From Caryophanales bacterium UBA6331 (GTDB lineage Bacteria > Bacillota_I > Bacilli_A > RF39 > UBA660), in assembly GCA_002438065.1 (NCBI GenBank), contig DJSP01000023.1:1-14835 (forward strand): 14,835 nt of DNA, in the 5' to 3' direction. The notes beneath the pieces were generated by a model, which was not told where the DNA came from, did not search any database, and saw only the letters and a list, made by a program, of their open reading frames with translations. Each line of letters begins with the position of its first letter. Position 1 is the stretch's first letter. Positions 6,520-12,780 of this stretch are shown in pieces. A program made the translations under genes and the position numbers.

Positions 6520-7256
6520 AACTCACCTATTAAAGAATTTATATCAAAATACTTTTCTTTTAGTAAATCATAATAATTTAAATTATTTGATAATTCTGCA
6601 ATAAAAGGCATATTCATACCAATCTTATTTAACACTTTATCATTAGCCAAAACTTCTAAAGTATCTTCATACATAACAGCATGAAAGTTATCAAGCACAA
6701 CTATTTTAGTTCCTAATAAAAGTTCTTCACTATTACTTGTTACATTTAAAATTGAAATCTTATTTTCTTTACCATATTTAACAATTTTTAATTTATCTTT
6801 ATTATCTAAATAAGTAAGCATATCATCAATTCCAATAACTCTCGGATTAATAATTAATAATGATAATATTTTAATAAAAGCTTTTTCATTTCTACTAATT
6901 TCTCCAATTTCTTTATCTATAATGTTATCTAGTTTAAAAAATGTAACAAACTTTTTAATACTACTACTAATTACCTTATCATCATATCCTAAACATTTTT
7001 GATAATATTCAAGTTCACTTTTCACTCTATTAGTGTTATATATAAAATTATTAAGTACTGCCGCAACATTTTTTCTTAGAAAATTTATATCATATTCATT
7101 AATATTTTTATCATCTATATAAACACCACTACTATCGCTTTGATTTATAAGAGTCTTTAATAAATAAGTTTTACCTGAAGCTATTCCACCAATTATGTTT
7201 GTAAATGGCACTAATTCTAATTTTAAATCATAATTTTTAAAAGTTAATGTATTCAT
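6510..7256 (-). CDS. EcfA1-like ABC ATPase with degenerate catalytic motifs
   Basis: 248 aa. Walker A is intact (GGIASGKT, 23-30). The other motifs are altered: the Q-loop reads VLNNF (68-71, Gln to Asn), the signature is ISRNE (120-124) instead of LSGGE/Q, and Walker B is VIGIDD (140-145, catalytic Glu to Asp). The D-loop LTYLD (147-151) is kept, and the switch region NVTSNSEE (171-178) lacks His. The tail KIGMNMPFIAELS (211-223) matches the C-terminus typical of EcfA1 (G-x-x-x-P-F-x-x-E-L-S). It is the first gene of a four-gene unit with the EcfA2-like protein, truA and the zincin. In normal ECF transporters, EcfA1/A2 dimerise and drive EcfT-coupled vitamin uptake. Here nucleotide binding is plausible, but efficient hydrolysis is doubtful. 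AGGGTGG precedes ATG 7256. Confidence 0.75.
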   Translation of the reverse strand: MNTLTFKNYDLKLELVPFTNIIGGIASGKTYLLKTLINQSDSSGVYIDDKNINEYDINFLRKNVAAVLNNFIYNTNRVKSELEYYQKCLGYDDKVISSSIKKFVTFFKLDNIIDKEIGEISRNEKAFIKILSLLIINPRVIGIDDMLTYLDNKDKLKIVKYGKENKISILNVTSNSEELLLGTKIVVLDNFHAVMYEDTLEVLANDKVLNKIGMNMPFIAELSNNLNYYDLLKEKYFDINSLIGELWK

Positions 7257-7283
7257 CTATAACCACCCTTGCTCTTGTTTGTT

Positions 7284-7292
7284 ATTATATCA
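7284..7292 (-). promoter_or_regulatory. Putative promoter of the EcfA-like/truA/zincin unit
   Basis: On the minus strand TGA-TATAAT is a perfect extended -10, 27 nt before ATG 7256. The -35 region (TTTTAA) is poor, as expected for extended -10 promoters. It is the only promoter candidate found for the four overlapping or closely spaced genes. Confidence 0.55.
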
Positions 7293-7344
7293 CTTAAGTT
7301 TTTATTTTAAAATATTCTAATGAATAAAATTTTATATTAATCGC

Positions 7345-7377
7345 AAAAAATAAAAGAACACAACCAAATGCATCCTT
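7345..7377 (-). terminator. Terminator of the S41 protease gene
   Basis: On the minus strand AAGGATGCA (7369-7377) pairs with TGTGTTCTT (7354-7362) over a 6-nt loop, with three G-U pairs, followed by TTATTTTTT. It starts directly after the TAG stop at 7378-7380. Confidence 0.6.
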
Positions 7378-8559
7378 CTATTTTTGAATTTCTTCTATTG
7401 CTTTTTCAAGTACTAAATCTTTTAATAATTCATCCCCATTAGATATCTCTATATCTGGTTTTAAACCAACACCATCAATACATTCCCCGCTTGGAGTTAA
7501 CCACTTAGCACTCGTATATTTGTACATAGTTCCATCTGATAATTTATTTGTTTTTTGTACCTTACCTTTACCATAAGTTGTTGTACCAACCAATTTAGCC
7601 CCATAACTATCTCTTAAAGAAGCTGCAAGTATCTCAGAAGCAGAAGCAGAATTACCATTAACTAATATATAAACATTATAGTTTCTTTCATCATCTGTTT
7701 CATCATAAGTAGTTTTAGTAGAAGACTGTTCATTTAAAGAAAAAATTATCTTTCCTTTTTGCAAAAACAACTCACTTATTTTAGTAGCTGCTGATAAATA
7801 TCCACCCGTATTATCTCTTAAATCAATTATTAAACTATTAATGCCATCAACTTCAATCTTATTTAATTTTTCATAAAATTGTTCATAAGCTGTTTCATTA
7901 AATTTACTTATTTTTAAATATCCAATCTTATTACCATTATCTCCATCAATTATTTTATCTTCAACAGATGGATTATATAATTTAGAAGTATTAAGAGTAA
8001 AATCTAAATCATTACCATCTCTATTAACAACTAACTTTACCTCTTCACTACTTTTAATTAATTTAGTTACTTCACTAGATTCCATATCTGCAACAACATT
8101 ATCATTAACTTTTACAATGACATCTCCTACTGCAAGACCAGCACTTTTAGCTGGCGTATTATCATAAACCTCCGAAATTATCATCTTATTTTCTTCATTA
8201 TTAACACTTATTTTTACTCCAATGCCTTGATAAGTTCCACTTAAAGAATTTGTTAAATTATCAGTTTGATCTTTATCTAAATAAGTTGTATAAGGATCTC
8301 CTAAATAACTAAACATTCCTTTAATACCAGCATCAACTAAAGCACCTAAATCTACTGTACTATAATAATTAGATTTAATCTCGTTATATGCTTTATATAG
8401 TTCAGCCAAATTATCGTCCCCATTACCAGTCGAAATCTGTGAACAAGAACTTTTATAAACTAAATAACCAGTACAAAAACTCATCACAAGAGATGAAAAC
8501 AATGTAATAGCTATAACTTCCCAAAATTCAAATTTAGTTTTCTTTAAATAATCTTTCAT
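7378..8559 (-). CDS. S41 family C-terminal-processing peptidase
   Basis: 393 aa from ATG 8559. One membrane anchor (about 14-36) places the rest outside the cell. Next come the short helical region typical of Ctp proteins (YNEIKSNYYSTVD), a PDZ domain (about 108-190: GTYQGIGVKI, SAGLAVGDVIVKVND) and the S41 core. The Ser-Lys-Gln triad is visible as SASASEI (Ser306), YGKGKVQ (Lys331, Gln335) and the LRDNTGG loop (247-253). The C-terminal peptidoglycan-binding domain seen in some Bacillus homologues is absent. These proteases trim or degrade envelope proteins from their C-terminus. A longer GTG start at 8592 would lie upstream of the predicted transcription start. ATG 8559 has AGGAT at good spacing. 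It is a single-gene unit between terminators. Confidence 0.94.
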   Translation of the reverse strand: MKDYLKKTKFEFWEVIAITLFSSLVMSFCTGYLVYKSSCSQISTGNGDDNLAELYKAYNEIKSNYYSTVDLGALVDAGIKGMFSYLGDPYTTYLDKDQTDNLTNSLSGTYQGIGVKISVNNEENKMIISEVYDNTPAKSAGLAVGDVIVKVNDNVVADMESSEVTKLIKSSEEVKLVVNRDGNDLDFTLNTSKLYNPSVEDKIIDGDNGNKIGYLKISKFNETAYEQFYEKLNKIEVDGINSLIIDLRDNTGGYLSAATKISELFLQKGKIIFSLNEQSSTKTTYDETDDERNYNVYILVNGNSASASEILAASLRDSYGAKLVGTTTYGKGKVQKTNKLSDGTMYKYTSAKWLTPSGECIDGVGLKPDIEISNGDELLKDLVLEKAIEEIQK

Positions 8560-8582
8560 ATCATCATATCCTATACAATAAC

Positions 8583-8591
8583 ATAATATCA
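8583..8591 (-). promoter_or_regulatory. Putative promoter of the S41 protease gene
   Basis: Minus-strand TGA-TATTAT extended -10, 23 nt before ATG 8559. No strong -35. It overlaps the alternative GTG start at 8592, which argues against that start. Confidence 0.5.
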
Positions 8592-8611
8592 CATTTTTAT
8601 AAAAAACAAAT

Positions 8612-8638
8612 AAAAAAACTTAAGTTTTACACTAAGTT
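8612..8638 (-). terminator. Terminator of the thioredoxin-like gene
   Basis: On the minus strand AACTTA (8633-8638) pairs with TAAGTT (8617-8622), followed by a T run (8612-8618 as A on the plus strand). It begins right after the TAG stop at 8639-8641. The stem is short and AT-rich. Confidence 0.5.
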
Positions 8639-9124
8639 CTATTTTAAAGCATTCTTATAATCTTCTAAAGATTCGTAATATTTTTCTACTTTACCATCTT
8701 TAATTAATATTAACGCTGATTCTTTAATTTTAACTTCATTAGCATCAGTTGGTTTCTTGTTACTATCTTCACTTAAAAACGCTGCATTAAGCTTATCATT
8801 CATATCAACATAATATACTTTTAAAGCATTATCTGTATCTTTATATGATGTAATTAAACCTTTATAAGTAGAAGCATTTTTATCAGTACTACTATATAAA
8901 AATACATAATATTCATCATAAGGTCTATTAAACATATTACCAACTATACAAATATCATAGTCAATCTTTGTATTACTACTTGTCTTTTTATTATTTAAAT
9001 AATCAGTTAAGAAGAATAATCCAACAGCAATAGTAATAACTACAATAGTTATAATTATTAGACTTTTAATTTCTTTAGTATCATTACTTTCATAATTAAT
9101 AGATTTTAATTTTTTCTTTTTCAT
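8639..9124 (-). CDS. Membrane-anchored thioredoxin-like protein without CXXC
   Basis: 161 aa: a basic N-terminus (MKKKKLKS), one membrane helix (about 20-40) and a small outward-facing domain. From about 55 the pattern looks like a thioredoxin fold: a strand (DEYYVFLYSST, 70-80), a helix, a strand (ALKVYYVDMND, 100-110) and a late strand-turn-helix (ALILIKDGKVEKYYESLEDY, 137-156), where thioredoxins have a strand, a GK turn and the last helix. The redox CXXC that should follow the YVFLYS strand is STDKNAS, with no cysteines, and the cis-proline is not evident. It is therefore not expected to be a disulfide oxidoreductase. I recognise the fold pattern but no named family. GGTGGG precedes ATG 9124. 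It is a single-gene unit with its own promoter and terminator. Confidence 0.75.
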   Translation of the reverse strand: MKKKKLKSINYESNDTKEIKSLIIITIVVITIAVGLFFLTDYLNNKKTSSNTKIDYDICIVGNMFNRPYDEYYVFLYSSTDKNASTYKGLITSYKDTDNALKVYYVDMNDKLNAAFLSEDSNKKPTDANEVKIKESALILIKDGKVEKYYESLEDYKNALK

Positions 9125-9146
9125 TATTATCCCACCTTCAATATCA

Positions 9147-9155
9147 ATACTATCA
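9147..9155 (-). promoter_or_regulatory. Putative promoter of the thioredoxin-like gene
   Basis: Minus-strand TGA-TAGTAT extended -10, 22 nt upstream of ATG 9124. No clear -35. It matches the layout of the other promoters in the window. Confidence 0.4.
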
Positions 9156-9194
9156 TATAATTTAAATAAATTCTATTATTTTATTAAAAACACA

Positions 9195-9243
9195 AGTTAT
9201 CGACCACTTTTGATATATAAAGTGTTAATTTTGGTCGATAACT
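9195..9243. repeat. Nested inverted repeat with 11-bp perfect arms
   Basis: AGTTATCGACC (9195-9205) is mirrored perfectly by GGTCGATAACT (9233-9243). Inside, CACTTT (9205-9210) pairs with AAAGTG (9219-9224). The arms are GC-richer than their surroundings. No good T-tract follows on either strand, so a simple terminator is unlikely. It lies between the promoter of the thioredoxin-like gene and the terminator of the YihY operon. Confidence 0.8.
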
Positions 9244-9246
9244 ATC

Positions 9247-9275
9247 AAAAAAGATGCACACCTAAATGTACATCT
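9247..9275 (-). terminator. Terminator of the YihY operon
   Basis: On the minus strand a 9-bp stem (9252-9260 with 9267-9275, one G-U pair), a 6-nt loop and TTTTTTGAT. It lies about 110 nt after the YihY stop and shares the 15-mer TATCAAAAAAGATGC with the terminator at 4161-4188. Confidence 0.75.
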
Positions 9276-9338
9276 CAAATATTACTCTACAATATCGTTA
9301 GTACAACAATACTAGATTGATATCATAAAATATATAAT

Positions 9339-9366
9339 CGTGCACTAAGTAATATTCGTGTGCACG
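9339..9366. repeat. 7-bp inverted repeat CGTGCAC/GTGCACG
   Basis: Perfect arms at 9339-9345 and 9360-9366 with a 14-nt loop, 20 nt after the YihY stop on the minus strand. No proper T-tract follows, so it may be an mRNA 3'-end stabilising hairpin or a binding site. The arms contain the self-palindrome GTGCAC. Confidence 0.6.
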
Positions 9367-9385
9367 TTATTATTATGTCTTAAAT

Positions 9386-10246
9386 TTAAAAATTTAACTT
9401 TCCACTTTTTGGTAAATCTTCATCTTTAACTTCTGTTGTAAGTGATATTCCAATAACTAATATATTACTTAAGAAATAAATCCATAAAAGTAAAACCATT
9501 ACATTAGATAATCCTGCATAAAATATATCATACTTAGCAAAATGACTAACATAATAACCATAAAAATGTGTTACAACAATAAAACCAAGTGAAGTAAATA
9601 TGGCTCCAACATTAATTCTAACAGGTTCAATACTTTTATTAGGAGCTATAGTAAATATAACTTTAATAAAAATAAATATAATTATCCATGAAATAGGTCC
9701 TTGCATAATTCCCAGTAAACTTGTTAGTATCGATTTAATATTAAAATAGTCTATTGCATCAATAATCTTACTCCCAAAAACTGGTACAAGAAGAATAAAC
9801 AAATAAAGCACTATAACCAAAAATGTCATAATCATTGCTTTAATTCTCCTTTTAATCCAACTTGTTTGTTCAAATCCATAAATCTCATTTGTAACAAATA
9901 TTATTGAACTAGGTCCATTTGATGCAAAATATAACATTGAACACAACATAATAATTAAATTTAAATCAATACTATCACCACTAATTATAGGAACAATCAT
10001 ATTAACTATATTATCTGAAAAATTACTTTTAAGCATATTAATTATCGTATCCATTGATATATTAAAATAAGACGCTCCATATCCAATTAGTGTAATAATA
10101 GGAACAATAGATAATATTATAGAAAAAGCCAGTTGTCCTGGTAATACAGCCATTTCCGGCTTTTCTAATATCCTAATTACATTCATAATATAATGTTTAA
10201 ATCTAGTTAAAGTATTATTAAATCCAATCTTAACTTTGTTTTTCAT
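9386..10246 (-). CDS. YihY/virulence factor BrkB family membrane protein
   Basis: 286 aa from ATG 10246, with about six membrane segments. Family-typical stretches, numbered from that start, are PGQLAFSIILSIVPIITLIG (36-55), IYGFEQTSWIKRRIKAM (122-138) and, near the end, GAIFTSLGFIVVTHFYGYYV (219-238) and YDIFYAGLSNVMVLLLWIYF (243-262). The LLLWIYFLSN signature near the last helix is characteristic. Members are inner-membrane proteins once called ribonuclease BN in error. Their substrate is not established. It is the last gene of a three-gene operon and overlaps the GGDEF gene by 17 nt. A TTG at 10261 and a GTG at 10252 are possible alternative starts. No start has a strong ribosome binding site. 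Confidence 0.9.
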   Translation of the reverse strand: MKNKVKIGFNNTLTRFKHYIMNVIRILEKPEMAVLPGQLAFSIILSIVPIITLIGYGASYFNISMDTIINMLKSNFSDNIVNMIVPIISGDSIDLNLIIMLCSMLYFASNGPSSIIFVTNEIYGFEQTSWIKRRIKAMIMTFLVIVLYLFILLVPVFGSKIIDAIDYFNIKSILTSLLGIMQGPISWIIIFIFIKVIFTIAPNKSIEPVRINVGAIFTSLGFIVVTHFYGYYVSHFAKYDIFYAGLSNVMVLLLWIYFLSNILVIGISLTTEVKDEDLPKSGKLNF

Positions 10247-12251
10247 TTTCACTATACTCAATTTCTTTATTTTCTCTCATAAGAAGCGAAGCCTCATTAA
10301 TAGCATCATCAATCAATTTCAAATCATCAACAATCATACTAAAACCAATAGCAGCACCATATTCATAAGGTAAATTATTAAATTCTTTAATTAATTTTTT
10401 AATATAATTTACCACCTGTTTTTCATTATAACCAACCAAATAAATCATAAATTCATTACCATCAGTTCTCATAATTTCAGTATTATCTAATTGATTTTGA
10501 TGTAAAACATTAGCAGCTGCCATTATTTGTTTATCCCCTTCTTCATGGCCAAAAGTATCATTTAAATATTTAATATTATTTAAATCAATAACAATTATCG
10601 CTTGAGGATAAATAGTATTCTGATTCCAAATTTCTATTCTTTCATTTAAGTAATTTCTATTTTTTAAAGATGTCATCATATCTACAAATTTTAACTTTTC
10701 ATCTTTCTTAATTTTAGTATGTAATTTAACTTTTTTCCTAGAATAAATTATTATACCAACAACTAATATACCAATACCACTTAATATTAATATATACTTA
10801 GCAAGCATTGTAATAATACTAACAGTACTACTTATATTCTTATATGAATTAATACCTCTAATTTCCATTTTATTAAAACCTAAAGTATTAATATATGAGC
10901 TAAATACTTTATAAAAAGCATCATCACTATTCTTATATTTAAAACTATAATTAACACTGTTATAACCACTATAAACTATATGATAATTTTTAACTTTACT
11001 ATTATTAAAATAATCATAAGTAACAGCATCAATAGCTACCAATTTGTTCTTTTTAGCACATCTAGTTAATTTACTTTCATTTTTAACTTTCTCTAATTTT
11101 ATATTAGTATAATTACTTAAATAATTTGCTAAATTACTATTATCAATAACACATATAGTTTTATCATTAACTAAATTTAAATTTGCATAAAGAAGTTCTT
11201 CTTTATCACTACCAATAATATAGAATTTCTCATTAATATTTGTCTTAATAACTTCTTCATTATTACTACTATCATTAAATATTAAATCTAATTTTCCGTT
11301 ACTATAACCTTTATTTAAATCAGTATTGGATTTATATGATATAAAATTAAATTCGCTGTTAGTTAATTTACTAAATTCTTCTAAATATTTCGCTAATATA
11401 CCTCCTACTTTATTACCACTACCAGCAATAAAAGGAGCCTTGTTTACAAATCCAAAGTTATAAACATTTTTTGTAAAAGAATCTATATCTAAATCTGTTA
11501 GTGAAAGTTCACTCTTATATATATTAAATAAATGACTATAATAATTTTCTTCTAATTTGCTTCCCCATTCATTATAAAATTTAGTAAGAACACTATTAAA
11601 AGTTTTATCTGTTCCTAAATGTAAATAATAATAAATAGGAATATCTTCAAATTGATAAACAACTTTATAATTATTACTTATAATTTCATCGATATACACA
11701 TTTAAAGGTATAAATATATAACTATAATTAGAAGTCTCAAAATCACTTAACAAAGAATCTTTATTATTAGCAAGACTTATAGTTCCTACAAAATCAGTAT
11801 TACTTGTTAATGCAGTAGAGTAATCATTTAAAGTTCCAATCTTTTCGGATCTAATTTGATTAATATTGGTAATTACTTTATCGTCCTTACTTACCAATAC
11901 ATAAAAATCTTTATAAAATAATAAATCACTTGCACTTTCTTTATCTGTTATATAAAAACCCAAACTATTGTCAAAAGTATTATAAGTATTATCATTAATA
12001 TTTAACTTGTATTCACTTTCTAAATCACTGGTAAAGTCATAAAAAACACCACTACCATTTTTACTAAAATTATTTATATTAGCAGGAATTCCAAATGACA
12101 CAACCTTATTTGCGTTGTTATTTATCCATTCTTTTTCTTTAATATTTAGCTTATTAGAATCATACAAATAATTAAAGTATACAAAACATCCTGCACCAAC
12201 TACCATTAAAATAGATATAATAACAATTATAATTTTCCTAGCCTTTTTCAT
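10230..12251 (-). CDS. Receptor with apparent tandem solute-binding sensor and degenerate GGDEF domain
   Basis: 673 aa. A first membrane helix (5-28) precedes an extracellular region of about 440 residues. That region reads as two successive solute-binding (Venus-flytrap, SBP_bac_3-like) modules, about 38-240 and 262-460, as in EvgS/BvgS-type sensors. A second helix (about 476-503) leads to a cytosolic GGDEF domain (about 522-655). The GGDEF core is recognisable from MTSLKNRNYLNER (526-538), IDLNNIKYLNDTFGHEEGD (555-573) and RTDGNEF (595-601). The signature is DGNEF, not GGDEF: the first Gly is Asp597 and the metal-binding Asp/Glu is Asn599. No RxxD inhibitory site precedes it. Diguanylate cyclase activity is therefore doubtful, and a ligand-binding or scaffold role is possible. 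No EAL or PilZ gene is in the window. The start overlaps the upstream stop as TAATG. Confidence 0.82.
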   Translation of the reverse strand: MKKARKIIIVIISILMVVGAGCFVYFNYLYDSNKLNIKEKEWINNNANKVVSFGIPANINNFSKNGSGVFYDFTSDLESEYKLNINDNTYNTFDNSLGFYITDKESASDLLFYKDFYVLVSKDDKVITNINQIRSEKIGTLNDYSTALTSNTDFVGTISLANNKDSLLSDFETSNYSYIFIPLNVYIDEIISNNYKVVYQFEDIPIYYYLHLGTDKTFNSVLTKFYNEWGSKLEENYYSHLFNIYKSELSLTDLDIDSFTKNVYNFGFVNKAPFIAGSGNKVGGILAKYLEEFSKLTNSEFNFISYKSNTDLNKGYSNGKLDLIFNDSSNNEEVIKTNINEKFYIIGSDKEELLYANLNLVNDKTICVIDNSNLANYLSNYTNIKLEKVKNESKLTRCAKKNKLVAIDAVTYDYFNNSKVKNYHIVYSGYNSVNYSFKYKNSDDAFYKVFSSYINTLGFNKMEIRGINSYKNISSTVSIITMLAKYILILSGIGILVVGIIIYSRKKVKLHTKIKKDEKLKFVDMMTSLKNRNYLNERIEIWNQNTIYPQAIIVIDLNNIKYLNDTFGHEEGDKQIMAAANVLHQNQLDNTEIMRTDGNEFMIYLVGYNEKQVVNYIKKLIKEFNNLPYEYGAAIGFSMIVDDLKLIDDAINEASLLMRENKEIEYSENEKQS

Positions 12252-12721
12252 TACTCTTCACCATTAACTCTAGACCAAGAAATTATAGTAGCATCACTCT
12301 TTTTATATCCCATAATAGGAAAAGTTTCATCTTCATTCTTAGTAAAAGCAAAATTAATATCATAAAACGTTTTTTCATCTTCACTTAAAGAAGATAATGA
12401 TTTAACTGCAATAGATTGAGCATCAGTAATTTTTCCATCTTTTAATGAAACAGTTATATAAATTATTTTTCCTTTTACACTAACACTAGCGTTATCTACT
12501 AATTCATTTTCTTTAATTTTATTAACCATCTCATTTGTCTTATCTTCTGTAATTTGAACAGATTCAATTCCATTCAATCTATCACCATATTTATCATTTT
12601 TAGTTTGATCAACAAAATAAATTATACATAGCACAACTATTATAGCAAGACAAAATATACTTATTCCCATTAATATACAATAAATACGATTATTTTTATA
12701 AAACTTTTTTATATTATTCAT
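12251..12721 (-). CDS. Small single-pass membrane protein, unknown function
   Basis: 156 aa from ATG 12721. A basic N-terminus (MNNIKKFYKNNR) precedes one membrane helix (about 14-37). A mostly polar outer domain follows: YGDRLNGIESVQITEDKTNE, then the alternating pattern VDNASVSVKGKIIYITVSLK, a helix with AQSIAVKSLSSLSEDEKTFY, and a final FPIMGYKKSDATIISWSR. The beta-alpha-beta layout suggests a small alpha/beta domain, but I cannot name a family. ATG 12739 is rejected because it lies on the -10 hexamer, and the GAGGTG at 12726-12731 serves ATG 12721. It is the first gene of the operon with the GGDEF receptor (1-nt overlap) and the YihY protein, so a role in that envelope signalling unit is plausible. 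Confidence 0.8.
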   Translation of the reverse strand: MNNIKKFYKNNRIYCILMGISIFCLAIIVVLCIIYFVDQTKNDKYGDRLNGIESVQITEDKTNEMVNKIKENELVDNASVSVKGKIIYITVSLKDGKITDAQSIAVKSLSSLSEDEKTFYDINFAFTKNEDETFPIMGYKKSDATIISWSRVNGEE

Positions 12722-12737
12722 ATAACACCTCGAAATC

Positions 12738-12766
12738 ATTATACTATATCTTATTACTTATTTCTA
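12738..12766 (-). promoter_or_regulatory. Putative promoter of the 156-aa/GGDEF/YihY operon
   Basis: Minus-strand TAGAAA (12761-12766, four of six to TTGACA), a 17-bp spacer, then TATAAT (12738-12743). Transcription would begin near 12731, at the ribosome binding site, giving a leader of only about 10 nt. No terminator follows ligA, so read-through from ligA may also feed the operon. Confidence 0.55.
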
Positions 12767-12780
12767 GTTTACATAATTTA

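Noticed and set aside
8560..8592. GTG start for the S41 protease at 8592
   Set aside because: It overlaps the predicted -10 region and has no ribosome binding site, whereas ATG 8559 has one and yields a normal membrane-anchored N-terminus.
9205..9231. dif-like XerC/XerD site inside the nested inverted repeat
   Set aside because: ACTTTTGATATATAAAGTGTTAAT only loosely resembles the dif consensus, both arms do not match, and there is no change of gene strand around it.
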